A stretch of 64,000 nt of DNA from Ustilago trichophora (taxonomy: Eukaryota > Basidiomycota > Ustilaginomycetes > Ustilaginales > Ustilaginaceae): contig OOIN01000008.1 in assembly GCA_900323505.1 (NCBI GenBank), forward strand, positions 434,001 to 498,000, given 5' to 3'. A program made the translations under genes and the position numbers. How positions within the stretch are numbered: position 1 is the first letter of the stretch; each line of letters opens with the position of its first letter. Positions 11,026-23,020 of the stretch are shown piece by piece. The notes beneath the pieces are model-generated. The model worked only from the letters and a program-made list of their open reading frames with translations, ran no database searches and was not told where the DNA came from.

Positions 11026-12242
11026 GTGTGAATGTGGGGAAAGCAGAAACGGGACTAAATTCAAGACCGGTTAGCCCGAATTGGCTCTTCTCTCGCTCGC
11101 TGCCGGTCATTCACAAAAATACACCGATACACCGTGTAATCGTGCAGTAGTGAAAGACACTCGTCTGATACCGGTCAAAATTTAATATTTTATAAAAGAA
11201 AGACAAAAGTAAAAACCCTTTTCGGCTGCTGTCCGGATGGTTCTTGACCGGTCACTTTGCGGTACAATACTGTAAAGTAGTGTGAAATGTGATTTGTGTC
11301 CCCCGCGTTTCCTATCGACAGGGCACGACGATATCCTGTTGTTGCCGTCATCTTGACCGATCCCTCACAAATGTGGGTTGTGCGTCAGAGAAAGCGCGAC
11401 GGTCTTGCTGCTGAGTGAGAGTTCACACAGTAGTTGTGCACTTCCCCTCTTCCACATCTCTGTGTCGGTGCGTGGATGCCTCGTAACCGGTTAAAAGCCA
11501 TTCTGATTACTCGGATGGGCATTGCTACCGCTACCGCTACTGTAACCGCCAGAACCGACATGAGCACTTCCATTCCTCGGAAAGTTGCCGATAAACCCTG
11601 TTTTCGCGGCTTTGGCCCAGCATATCCGCTCCTCTTTTGTATTTTATTTTATTTTATTTTTTATTTTTATTTTTTGGTCCTTCTCTTCTTCTCTCAACAT
11701 CGCCTTCCCCCCTCTCTCTTCTCCTCCTCCATCATCTTTCATCCTCCTTGCTTCGGTTGCTGCTCGCCCCTCTCGAGATCGCTTCTCTCGTCCATCCACA
11801 ACCCCAATCTCGACCATCTTGCCATCCAACTTCATTTGCCTTCGATAATTATCCACCATCTTCTCACGCCTCATAACACCTTGCTCTCGGCCAATTTTCC
11901 AACTTCATCCGATCCCGCTCCCACTCGGCATCCCACTCTTGCTTCCACTTTCATCACCATCAGAACAGAGTTTGCATCTTCCTAGTTGGCTGTAACATCA
12001 ACCCTTGCTTTCCCCTGTTTCACAGACACACCGTTGACCGCCGTCGAAGCAAGACGCATTCATCTCGTATATATCTATCTCACACATTTCACAATCAACC
12101 TCGACAACAACCACAAAGCCTCTTTTAGGTTTTGTTTCGGCTTTGGTACACCTCTCACGTACCCACACACACACTCTCTCTCCCCGACCTCAAAAAAGTG
12201 GACCACACGACCACCACCACATCCCACCTTCCCACCCGCATC

Positions 12243-12243
<1 letters not shown>

Positions 12244-12282
<39 letters not shown>
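12244..12282 (+). repeat. Homopolymer A run (39)
   Basis: Thirty-nine consecutive A about 330 bp before the ATG of the zinc-cluster gene. No target-site duplication or gene remnant was recognised around it, so it is a simple repeat rather than an evident retroposition tail. Confidence 0.85.
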
Positions 12283-12284
<2 letters not shown>

Positions 12285-12615
12285 AAGAAAAGGTTCACCG
12301 CCGGCCGGCCATCCCATCTCAGAAGCTCCAGTATCCGAAATCGCCGTTGTCAGCGGTTGCGCACAAGGCCGGTATACCTCTCCCACTGATTCGGCAATCG
12401 TCCCTCACTATCTGCATCCCGTACCGGCACAGCTACAAGCCGTTGATGCGCAATCTTACCGCTCTTCATCTTGGATCACCGCCACCACCACGCCGACACA
12501 GCCGCGCAAAGCGACCTCAGTTCATGCATCTTCTTTCCACCGCAATCCTTCAACCTAGACTGATAACCGACCCACAGTCGAGACCACAACAGCCTCCTTC
12601 TCCTCCCCGCCAAAA

Positions 12616-13543
12616 ATGAACAGCTTGGCCGATGCCGCGGCTCAAGCTGCGGCGGCTGTTGCTGCTGCCTCTGCTACTAGTGTCACTCCCTCCGCCTCTA
12701 CTTCTACATCTGCATCTGCACATCCTGCTGCTTCCACATCCGATCCCCTCCCTTCCTCTTCCTCAACCTCCTCCACCTCCCTTTTCCACCCCACCAGCTT
12801 CCCTCCAGATCAATCTCACGCTAACACCAGAGAAGAAGCCGATGCATCGACCTCTCCAACCTCTCAACCAAGCCCTTCCTCAGCAGATATGATCAAGAAC
12901 GGCGGCGGCGGCGGTGACACCCCAGCCGTCCGTCGTGCCTTGCTCGACTCGGAGAAACCCGAGAAGCGCGGTTCCAACCTCGCCTGTCTCAAGTGCCGCG
13001 CCATCAAGGTCAAATGCTCTCGTGCCAATGTCGAAGATGAACGCTGCAAACGCTGCAATCGCCTCGACCTCGTTTGCGAGTTCAAGGAACATCATCGCGG
13101 TAGGAAACCCAAAAAGAGGCCGAGAAGCGAGGCCGACAGTACCGGAGCCGATGAGGAAGATCAGTTGGAAGACGATGAGATGGAGGCAGCTTCTTTTTCG
13201 GGCAAAGCGACCTCCTCTCCGGTTCGGGTTAAGGCGAAGGAGCTATCGAGATCGCCTCCACCGCCCACCCCACCAAGTTCACATCAACAACAACATCATC
13301 ACCACCACCACCAGCATCACCAGCATACGTACAAAAGGAGCGAGTCAGGTCGTTACGAGGCAGGAGAACCCGCACCAAAGTTGCCTAGCCCCAAGGGAAG
13401 TGTTCATGGAAGATGGTTCGGCCCTTACTTACAACCTATTCCTTCGTTTGAGGATTCGTTGTTTCCTCGAAAGCATCCTTCACATTCACCCGTTGCACAT
13501 CTCCAGCAGCAACAGCAACACAACGACCACTCTCCTCACCAGC

Positions 13544-13598
<55 letters not shown>

Positions 13599-16209
13599 GA
13601 GCCAGCACCATCAACCTTCACATTCCTCTTCATACCACCACGATCGCAGTCGCGAGCTTCCTCCGCTCTCGGTCCCTTCCGCACAATCCTCCAACCGCAA
13701 CGGTCTCAGCCCCAACGATCACGCGCCCTGGGATCGCACTTCTGCCTGGAGCTCCGCACAGTCCACCATACAGCGCGTCCATCCTTCCACATCATCATCA
13801 GCGGCATCAGCAGCACCTCCACAGACCATGGCGACCGGTCTACGCGACGACGTCGTTCGTCAGCACGTCATCAGCCTCGACCAAGCCCACGAGCTCTTTG
13901 ACTACTATTTCGCCGAGCTCAATCCTCCCCTTGCGCTCCTTGACAGCTCCCTGCATACGGTTGAGTATTGTCGTCAGAATGCTCCCATCTTGTTCTCGAC
14001 GATTGTCTCGGTGGCGTCGAGGTTCTTTCAGCCACAGTTGCATCGGCAATGCCATCGCATCGCAAAGTCGGTTTTGAACCTTGCAGCTGCGGAAGAGATC
14101 TGCACCACGGATCACATCCAGGCTCTGATTCTGGTCATTACTTGGAAGGACCCGGGAGACAGGACGATTCTGAGAAAAGCAATTCGGGCTATAGGCTACG
14201 CTTACGAGTTGGGCCTTCATACCAGCTTTGAGAACCTCGACACGGCTGATTCGACCGATGGCCGCGTCGGCGGTGGTGATGGCAACAGGGCTCGATCCGA
14301 CAGCTACTCGCACAGGTACAAACGTAGACTGGAACGCGATCGTCAGCGAACCTGGATCGTCCTCTGCCTTGTCCACGAACTGGTCCGACGAGATGATCGC
14401 AACTCGAAACCTCGTGCCCGCATCATCCCTTTGGAAGACTATCCCGATCCTTACATCTGGATCAAAGCCGGAGGCGATGTTCTTCTCTCGGTCGACTCTC
14501 GACTCGCCTGGTCGCTCGACATGTCGATCCTCACGCTCGAATGCGAGCCCTTCCTGGACCTCATCAATCGCTCCGAAGAAGCCTCTACCTTTGGCAGCTT
14601 CTTCGACCGCTATCGAGGCCGACTCGACATGCTCCGAAAGCGCTACTTTGACGTTCGCAACGGCGTCTTCCATCCGCGCTTCCCCATGGACACATCTGCC
14701 GTGGCCGAACTACCTTACGTCGACGGATTCAGAGACTTTTTCATTTGCCAATCCACCTGGCACTGGGCTGCCAAGGTCGCCACTACCCAACGGAGATGTA
14801 GCGATCTGGCCCAACAGCAGAATTCCTCCCGCTCGGCGTTTTGGTTCGCCCAGACCGTCGATACGGCGATGCGATGTCTCAGGCTGTTTGCCGAGGATCT
14901 TTGCAAACCGGGCTACGTTCGGGTTGGTCACGACTATCTGGTGATTACGGCGAGTGAAGTTACCAAATGGTTCTACCTCTATCGAGACCATCTGGATGCA
15001 GCAACGGTGGTAGCGGGGGTCGAGTATCTACGTGCGACCCTGAGAGAACTGTCGCAACCGCAGAGGTTGGCTTCAGGCGAAGTGGTGGATACGGAAAGAG
15101 AAGCTCCTGGATATCTGTTGAGGTTTATCGGGGCGATTTTCGATGCCGGGTTGAACCAGACGTATGAAAAGGCAAAGACGAGGTTGGCGGCGAATGTGGA
15201 TCATTTCAGATCGCGGCCGAATTATTGGGGTAGTGCGGATCAGTATGGTCATCATACGGCGACGGGGAGGGACAGGGCTTTGTCGAGTGGTGGTGGTGGT
15301 GGTGGTAGAAATGCAGATGAGCATGGGACAAGTCACAGAGGAAGTGAAGGTGGTTCAGGAGGGCAGGGTGGGAATGTTGGTTCGGCGAGTATGCGTAGGC
15401 CGACCTGGGCTGGCAGTCATTCGTCGTATCAGGGTGGTGGTGCAGCTGGAACGGCGGCGATGGGGTCGAATGCGATCGGTGGCAGTCCTCCCTATCGTGA
15501 TGTGGCTTCGGCAACCGCGCGCTACTCGACAGCACCATCGTTGAACAGAGGTCGATCGGAACTGTCGTTGAATCGGATCTCTGCAGCTACTGGGCATTCG
15601 CCTTCGGGTGCTGCTCCTGGTGCTGCTTCTGGCACGGCGGCTACTTCGTACGAACGTGCAAGCGTGTCTTCATCGGACAAGACACACACCTCTCCAACCA
15701 TGTTCGACACTATGGCCGCTCCCCCTTCCACATCCTCCACCTCCAACACCAACAACACCTTTACCGCATCCAACAATCCTGTCGCTCCACATCCAGCTTA
15801 CCTCGCCTCTCCAGGTCCTGCGGGAAGTACCAACCTCAACAACTCTTCTCTGGCTGCTACGATTTCTTCAGGTTGGTCTGGCACGCCTACTACCACCACC
15901 TCCTCCTCCTCCTCGATCACTCCTTCATGGTCCACCAGCACCACCGCCATCCCCACGCTCAGCGGCATCGCTCCTACTCATCATCATTTTCAAGCCACAG
16001 ATCTGAGCACCATCCCCGTACCACCCTCCGGTCTACCTCCTCCTCCTCCTCCGCAGAACAACGGAGAAGCCAAACTGGCCAACGTGGCACCACTGGCAGC
16101 CGATATCGGCAGAAACTCGATCGAAGGCCTTGCAGCCTGTCTGAATACAAGAGACTTGACCTACTGGCAGGATATTTTGGGATTCGATTTGGGCACGCCT
16201 GCCGTATAG
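12616..16209 (+). CDS. Zn(II)2Cys6 fungal transcription factor
   Basis: A 1197-residue intronless regulator. The binuclear zinc cluster has cysteines at about 124, 127, 134, 144, 147 and 154 (C-x2-C-x6-C-x9-C-x2-C-x6-C), followed by a basic linker (RGRKPKKRPR). It should bind CGG-type triplets in DNA. A fungal-specific transcription factor domain covers about residues 415-840 (starts around DQAHELFDYYFAELNPPLA). Low-complexity regions are prominent: Ala/Ser-rich N-terminus, His-rich stretch at about 220-240, a run of about 20 Gln encoded almost only by CAA (13540-13599), and a Gly/Ser/Thr-rich C-terminal third. The ATG at 12616 is the first in frame, with context CAAAAATG. The target pathway cannot be assigned; neighbours give no hint. 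Confidence 0.88.
13540..13599 (+). repeat. CAA microsatellite encoding polyglutamine
   Basis: Eighteen CAA codons flanked by single CAG codons inside the zinc-cluster gene. The purity of the repeat suggests recent slippage rather than selection on synonymous codons. Confidence 0.9.
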
Positions 16210-18045
16210 CGTTCCAAAACAAGGTTTCCAGAACATGTATACCCCCACACGGACCACTCTCGACGTACTGCATCCAAAAAAGCGAGATTTGGTGCTGCAC
16301 AACAACAAAAAGAAAGAAAAAGAGAGAGAGAGAGAGATTGTGATTGATGTGCATGCAGTGTGAAATGCAAGATATGGCCGATGAGGCTGCGAAGGAGGAA
16401 GTTTTGCAAATTGTTGCGGTACAACAGAGAGCTAAAGAGGGGGGGCTGGCGAGCAAGGAAGCGGTTTGAAGGGCTCGGTGGTTGGGTCTCTGTATGAGAG
16501 GGTTGTTTCACAATTTTGGCGAACAAGGAGTTGCGGGATTTGTAGATGATGTCAAAGAGGGAGATATGTTTGGGGGTAGTGAAATGCGGGGGTAAAAGGA
16601 GATGGCGAGGTACATTTGACGACGGCAGGCTTTGGTGTACGATACAGATCTGCATGATAGTTTCGCATCATCGATATGTATCTTACGGAAAGGAAGGAGA
16701 AGAGGCGGTGAACAGGGGGCGAATATTGGTGCGAGTGTTCGGATCCGAGGTTTGATGACCGAGCTTTCAGAAGCAAAATCCCATGTACCTGTCTCATCAA
16801 TTTGCGGGGGATTTTTTTTTTTGGTTTTTACTCCGCATACTCTACACTTTTCTTAGCCGCACCACACACACACCAACTTGCTCAGTGTGGTCTGAAGAGA
16901 GCGGGGTAATTTACAGTTTGGGATGACAGCTCTTGGCTTTTTTTTTCCTTTTTTTTTTTTTTTTTTTTTTCTTATTATTGATTTTGTAACGCCCTCGTTG
17001 GCAGCCTACCTCGGTCTCGTACTGTGCAACGTTGAACGGATGGCTTGTTGTTTGTATTTTGTTTTTGCGGGCTACTACTGTACGCCCTTTGTTACGGCGT
17101 CAGTTCTCTGTGCTGTTTGCGGTGAGAGAGGTTGGATGCTGTTTTTGCGCCGCTGTATAGTTCAAGTGTGTGTGTGTGTGTGGGCGGAGGCGGCGGATGC
17201 AAAACCCGCAACGCAACATACAGTAGAGTGCAACAGCCCGTAAAAGTTAAGCGAAAAAAAAAAGTTTGCGGATGGGCTGATTGGTTTCCACCGCCCACAT
17301 TTTGCCCAAATAATAAATTTGCGTGGCACTTTACGCGAAACATTTCCCTGCTCCCAACCCCGGACGCACAAACCCCTCCCATTCAGTATTCACTTTACCA
17401 AGGTGAAGAATGGAGTATAAGGCTCGGAAAGTGTATGTGTACTCGGCCCGCTTTTCAAGGTAGAATGAGAACGCGAAAGAGGAAGAGGAAGCGTGATTGT
17501 AGGATGGAGGGGTGACGCACGGAACCCTTTCAAAAACAGTGAGAGACAGTGGCGGAGTGGGAAATGGATGCAACCCGACGTTGGCGTCGCGCGTGTCAAA
17601 CAATTGGTTACACGGCACAGCAGCACCACAGAGAGAGAGTGTGTGTGTGTGTGCATCTGTACAGTACATACATGACAAGGATTGGAAATTATCCATCTTG
17701 TTACGGCACTCCACCAGTGTCAAAATCGAGTGTGGTAAAGCCTCTTCCGTCATTTTTCTCCGTTCTCCGCTGTTGGACGGATCCCCAATTGTGAATTGAG
17801 CTGCTGCTGCTGGCTGCTGCTGGCTGCTGTTGTTTGACGCTAGAAAGATCCCCCAGATTCCCCACCTTCTTGCTCTTCCTTCTCCTCCTCCTTCGTCTCC
17901 TCCTTCTATTCTCCTCATCATCCTTCTCGATATCATCCACCACTTTCTTCCCCATCGACAAATACTTTTTCAACATACGTCCTTCACCCAATCGCATACA
18001 TCCACGCTCACATTCAATCCGTTTGCTTTTGCCCCCTGGGTCGAC
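16210..18045. other. Gene-free interval upstream of the IML2-like gene
   Basis: 1.84 kb. I see no supportable gene. It contains (AG)n at about 16320-16337, several T runs (around 16816 and 16950-16970), (GT)n at about 17166-17183 and 17640-17652, the GTACAGTA motif or its complement at 17076-17083 and about 17658, and CTGCTGG repeats at about 17800-17828. A CT-rich stretch at 17870-17960 precedes the ATG and is probably leader sequence. Confidence 0.5.
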
Positions 18046-19464
18046 ATGACCAGCGCCGCCGTCCTCAGGATGAATACCGCTTCAACCCCCGAAATCCCCT
18101 CTTCTCGCTTCTCCCTCTCGGGCAGTCGCAAATCCATCCTGGCTGGCATGAACAGTGTCAAGTACACTCCTTCATCCAACCCAGCCGATGGTAGCATCCT
18201 CCTCGACGATGCTTCTTCAGACCATGCCCATCCCATCCCCATCTCCAACACCGATGCTTTGCTCCGTTCTCGCAATGGCGGTGGTGGTGGCGGTGGTGGT
18301 ACGGACACGCCAAGTCTACGCGCAACTAGCCTCAAAGGCCGCGCCTCGCGCAGTGCCAGCATTGCTTCTCGTAAGCAAGCCTCCCCCTCCAAATCCATCA
18401 ACGGCGCCAGCTACTCTTTGCCCACCTCCAACGCCGACGATGGCTACCTCGCTCCCGCCATCCCAGGAGCAGGCGGCCGATCCAGAGGCTTCTCAGCTGC
18501 CAGCCTGGGTCTCAAGAAGAGCAACTCGAACCTCTCCCAATCCGACGCTCGTTCCGTCGACTCTAGACTAGGCTCCTCTGCAAACAGCTTTATCAACATG
18601 GTCCGTAACCGCAGTCGCACTTCTTCCCAGACCAACCTCACTACCCCAGAACCCGCAGATACTTCGGCTGCTTTCTCCACCAGCGGTGGTTCCGGTGCAA
18701 GGCTGCGTAGATTCAGCTCTGCCAGTCGCAAAATGTCGCTCAAGATGCCTTCCCTCGGCAACCGCTCTTCTTCGGCTTCCATCAGGAGCAACTTGTACGA
18801 TGAGCCCGAACAGCTTTCCCCCGTCCCACCCGTGCCGTCGCTTCCTGCGGCTTATCCGACCAACTCTCGCCCAAGTGTAGAAGGGTACAAGTCCATCGGT
18901 GTCTCTGCCAACGGCAGCATCGGTGGCGCTAGGGCGAGAAAGTTTAGCAGGAGTGCAAGTCAGAGTGCAGCTACTCCCACTGACGAGGCGGTCGCTGCGG
19001 TCAATGCCACTGCTGATGGTCAGAATCGCGCTGCTGATGCGGCTGACCCGTACGCCAAAGCAGATGGTCTGCTCGCCAGAGCCAGAAGCAAGAGGAGCTC
19101 TCCTGCTGGCCCAGGCCGCGCAAGGGGCAGTTCGGAGCCTCCAGTATCCACCACGTCCGAGCAGGGTGGCGCCAAGAAGGGCTTCCTCTCGAGCACTACG
19201 GCTAAGATGGCTGGTGCAGGTGCAGGTGCAGGGGCGCTGTTTGGTGGATTGGCCCGTAGAAAGTCGTCGCGCAGCCTGAGGGGTGGCGATGGGCAAGAGG
19301 AGAGTGCGCCGGCCAAGCCCAACGGAATGGCTGCTGCTGCTGCCCAGTCTGCTAGTGAGGAAGAGCCCAGCGATGAGGAGGAGGAAGAAGAGGAAGAGGA
19401 AGAGCGTGTGCCTCGACGCAACGCTCGACCTGTCAAGGGAGGTCGCAACGGTGCTGCTGTCGCC

Positions 19465-19497
<33 letters not shown>

Positions 19498-21723
19498 AGC
19501 GACAGTGAGTCTGAATCGTCGCAAGTCGATTCCGATTACAGCTCGGAGGACGATTTCTTCGACGCACCCCTCGCCGACATTTCCGAAGGTGAAGAGGAGG
19601 ACGAAGAGCACCACCACTACGGCCGAGGTGGTGCAGCTGCTGGAGCTGGTGCGGCTGCCCTTGCCGGTGGAGCTGGTGCCGCCGCCCGACACCGTCGCAA
19701 CAAATCCGGCTCCTCTGGCCGCAGCCTCCCCAAAGGCAGTGGAGGCGACTCCTACAAGCCCAAGGGCACAGCCGGAGCCTCTCGTCGTGCCGGTCCAGCC
19801 CCATCCGCCACCGACACCCGCGCTCGCACCGACACCACCGCCGCCGTTCAAGCCAAAGCCGCTCGCGTTGCCAAACTCACCGCCTCCGACGTCCGCATCA
19901 CCCCCGCCGAGTTACGCCAAGACATCGAAGTGGCACGAAATGCCCTCAACCTCTTCCTCAACTCTCGCATGATCGAAGCCGAACGCATCATTGAAGAGTA
20001 CGCCGACCGCCGTCTCTACTACGCCCTCGGCTATGCGCTCATTGCCACCATCAAGGGATTCATGACTTTTGAACCCGCCGATTTGGCCATCGCCATTTCG
20101 CTCTGCAAGGACGCACTGACCATCGCCAACTTGCTCAGGAAGCCTTCGAGCGCCGTCAGCAACTTTGGACGATTCGTTAGGGGTACAGGTCAGAGCCCGA
20201 CCGCGTTGGCTCAGATGGACGAGGTGCAGACCCATGCAGAGTTGGTGTATGCCGAAGCGGTGCTGTTGAAAGCGGTGCTGGGTATCGCGTATGCGGGTGA
20301 CTTTTTCGCGTTTGTCAGCGAGGCGCTCAACATGAGAAACGCCTACGGTATCTACAGGTCGCTGCAAAAGTACGTAGAGTGGAGCGAGGAGAAGGGCGAG
20401 CATCTGGATGAGGATTTCAAATCCGGCGTCTACCTGGGTAACGGTATGATCAGTATGATCTTGGGTCTGGTACCTGGTAAAGTGCTCAAGATTATGGAGG
20501 TGTTCGGATACACTGGCGACACGGCGTGGGCGATGAAGACGCTCTCCAAGGCAGGTCAGTGGTCTGCCGACCCTCGCCAGACCAAACCTGGCATGGCCGT
20601 GAAAGAGGAAGGTGTCCGTCGCCAGATCTGCGACATGTCGATGCTCGCCTACCATCTCGTCATTTCCACCTTTATCCCGGTCAACGGAGTCGACATTGAA
20701 TTCGCCGACAAGGTTCTCCACTACAATCTCAAGCGTTACCCTGAAGGAGTATTCTTCCTCTACTTTTCCGGTCGTCTTTACTCGACCCAAGCTCTGGCCG
20801 AGAAAGCCATTGCGCAATTCGAAACGGCGCGCGACATTCAGAAGGAGTATGTTCAACTCAAACACATTTGCATGTGGGATCTCTCGCTCTGCAACATGTC
20901 TCTCACCAAATGGAAAGAGGCGCACGATCAATTTACCATTCTCGCCGAGGAGAACAACTGGTCCAAAGCCGTCTACAACTATGGACGTGCTTCCAACCTG
21001 TACGAACACGCGGTGCAGTCCAACGACCGCGAGACGGCGGCTTCTGCGATGAAGGAGGCTGCCGAGATCTTCGGTAGAGTTCCTGGGTTGACGCAAAAGA
21101 TTGCGGGCAAATCCATCCCCATGGAAAAGTTTGTTGCGAGGAAGAGTAAAAAATTCACCACTTACAACCGGTTGCTTCTTCCCGGCTTGGAATTCGCCTA
21201 CGTCTACCACTGCTTGTCCAACGCGCCTCGGTACATCCTGTGCGACGAGGCGCTCGTCATGGTCAGTGAAGCCCTGGCGGATCTGCACGACGTCGAGGAT
21301 CCTTCCCAATACCACTCGGGTGAAGAGTACTACGACGATCTCTGCCTCGCCCACTTCCTCCGCGGAGTCTGTCTCAAATTCATCGCGGTACCCGAAAAAC
21401 ATTCCAAAGTTCGTCCGCGCGAATCGCCCATCCCCGAGAACGAGGCGGCCGAACAGGCCGAGATCAGCTTCAAGACGGTGTTGGAGCATGGACATCAGTT
21501 GAAGTTGGACCACTGGCTGGTGTATTTTGCCCACTACGAGCTGGGTAGATTGTATGCGGGTGTGGGTAGGATTGGCGAGGCTAAGGAGCAGTTGAATTTG
21601 GTGCTGAGCCAGAAGGCGCTCGAGGATAAAGGAAACAGGGGTAAGGGCAAGTATAGTTTGCAGAATATGGTCCATTTGAGGGCGAATGGCGCGCTGAATG
21701 CTATCGACGGTAGTGGAAAGTAA
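18046..21723 (+). CDS. IML2: IML2/TTC39-family protein with long N-terminal extension
   Basis: A 1225-residue intronless protein. The C-terminal half (about 621-1225, starting ELRQDIEVARNALNLFL) matches the DUF3808 / IML2-TTC39 family of TPR-type helical repeats; recognisable segments are a glycine-containing helix around LVPGKVLKIMEVFGY and a C-terminal HWLVYFAHYELGRLYAGVGR. In yeast, Iml2 is a mitochondrial outer-membrane-linked protein needed for clearing cytosolic inclusion bodies. The first about 620 residues are low-complexity: Ser-rich, an acidic Glu run, several poly-Ala runs and short basic patches; they have no counterpart in the yeast protein that I can recall. The frame upstream of 18046 starts with TTG and is UTR-like, so the ATG at 18046 (MTSAAVLRMNTAS) was chosen. 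Confidence 0.82.
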
Positions 21724-22103
21724 AGACGTAGACAAGCAGGATTAAAGATATACATGTATATATATAACGTATACACACGCTCTTTTTATTTTTTTACTTT
21801 TTCTTGGGATTCGTTCATACGTTGTTGCTAATGCTTGGATTCTTTAATACTTTGCCTGTACATACGAAGAATGCACAATGTCTCCTGGTGGTTGTCAACG
21901 AAAGGTGTGCTGTAGTAGCAAGTGATTTCAGAGAGGTGCGAGTGCGAAACTTTCGTACGAAAACTATTGAGAAGCGGAAATGGCACGTGACGCGACAATT
22001 TTGTGTCGAGAAGATTGCACTTTTATCCTGCATCTCTCCACCTTTTTTCCACTCTTCCTTCCTCTTCATCATCTTTTACCATCCCTCGTAGCGCACATTC
22101 ACG
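21724..22103. promoter_or_regulatory. Intergenic region IML2-like to bS18m
   Basis: 380 bp between two same-strand genes: the 3' end of the first (TATA-rich stretch at 21748-21775) and the promoter of the second. CT-rich leader just before the ATG at 22104. Nothing else seen. Confidence 0.5.
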
Positions 22104-22751
22104 ATGAGAGCAGCGACATCGATCCTGGGCACTTTTTCTGCTACCGCTACTGCGTCTTCGAGCCGACGTGTCAGTGCTGGTATTCGCAACTTTACCAGCA
22201 GCGTCTCTACCAAATCGGCGTTGGACGACCTTTCTTCGAGTATTGAAAAACTCGCCCGTGCTCGTTCCTCCCCCACCTCCCCATCAGCCCCATCATCATC
22301 TTCTGCACCATCTCCCTCTGGAACCGTTCACAATCCGCGTTCCACCACCTCATCCGTAACCCAACGTCAAACCGTCTCCGGTCGAGCCTTCATGAACGGT
22401 CACTATTACAATCCTACCACCTTGTCGTACGATTCCATCACCTCTCGACCCGCGCGTCTCGCCCGACCTCTCCTCGGACCAACGAAAAAAGAAGCGGTCC
22501 AACAGGACCTTATCCACATCAACGGGCTCAAACCAGGAAAACCAAGCTTGCACGACGATAGCTACAAAAACGCAGCCATTCTCGCCAATTACGTCTCGGA
22601 AATGGGCAAAATTCTGGGCCGAAGCTCAACCGGTCTGACAAGAAAAAGTCAAAGAGCGGTAGGTAAGGCCGTCAGAAGGGCCAGAAGTATGGGCCTGTTG
22701 CCGGTTATGAGTAGAGGTGGTGCTAGAGTTGGGGGCGCTGGTTGGAAGTAA
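22104..22751 (+). CDS. RSM18: Mitochondrial small-subunit ribosomal protein bS18m
   Basis: A 215-residue protein. The C-terminal part carries the bacterial S18 core: DSYKNAAILANYVSEMGKIL, then RSSTGLTRKSQRAVGKAVRRARSMGLLP, matching the bS18 pattern N-x-x-x-L-x-x-F-V-x-E-x-G-K-I-x-x-R-x-x-T-G-L-x-x-K-x-Q-R. bS18 sits on the platform of the small subunit next to bS6. The N-terminus is Ser/Ala/Thr/Arg-rich with almost no acidic residues in the first 40 positions, as expected for a mitochondrial presequence. No intron. The ATG at 22104 follows a CT-rich leader. The extension between presequence and core is longer than in bacteria, which is usual for mitochondrial forms. Confidence 0.88.
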   Translation: MRAATSILGTFSATATASSSRRVSAGIRNFTSSVSTKSALDDLSSSIEKLARARSSPTSPSAPSSSSAPSPSGTVHNPRSTTSSVTQRQTVSGRAFMNGHYYNPTTLSYDSITSRPARLARPLLGPTKKEAVQQDLIHINGLKPGKPSLHDDSYKNAAILANYVSEMGKILGRSSTGLTRKSQRAVGKAVRRARSMGLLPVMSRGGARVGGAGWK

Positions 22752-22986
22752 GATTTCGCTCAAGAGGAGTCATGTCCACCATGCGATCTTTCTTCTCAAC
22801 ATCCACTCTCTGACACCTCGCAAGATTTGTGGATACATGTCACAAGCATTATCATTCGTATCATCTCGGGGGACAAATCACTTGCTTTTCATCCATGCAG
22901 CTTTTGCGCAGAGTTGTATCTGTGTGTGTGGGTGTGTGTGGGTGTGTGTGTATCGGCTCACAAGGGACATAAAAGCCAAGAATCCG

Positions 22987-23020
<34 letters not shown>

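Larger units (their letters stand above)
9968..12615. promoter_or_regulatory. Long upstream region of the zinc-cluster gene
   Basis: 2.65 kb without a supportable gene. It contains an 18-G run (10305-10322), a T-rich stretch at about 10814-10852, short tandem GTGCAGTG-type repeats at about 10978-11025, at least eight CCGGT-type motifs between 10240 and 11485, a CT-rich stretch (11690-11770) and a 39-A run (12244-12282). The A run lies in what is probably the mRNA leader of the downstream regulator. Long regulatory regions are typical of master regulators, but that is inference. Confidence 0.5.

Noticed and set aside
12244..12282. Poly(A) tail of a retroposed gene copy
   Set aside because: No gene remnant upstream on the same strand and no flanking duplication could be found.
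12914..14077. Second plus-strand frame of 387 codons inside the zinc-cluster gene
   Set aside because: Produces Thr/Asn/His/Pro repeats from CAA/CAC runs; the zinc cluster lies in the other frame.
18568..19851. Minus-strand open frame of 427 codons
   Set aside because: Antisense of low-complexity repeats in the IML2-like gene; Ser/Gly/Arg-rich without family signature.
19912..21735. Minus-strand open frame of 607 codons opposite the IML2-like gene
   Set aside because: It mirrors the codon pattern of the plus-strand gene, has no recognisable domain, and the plus strand encodes a clear conserved domain. Long antisense frames are expected in GC-rich coding DNA.
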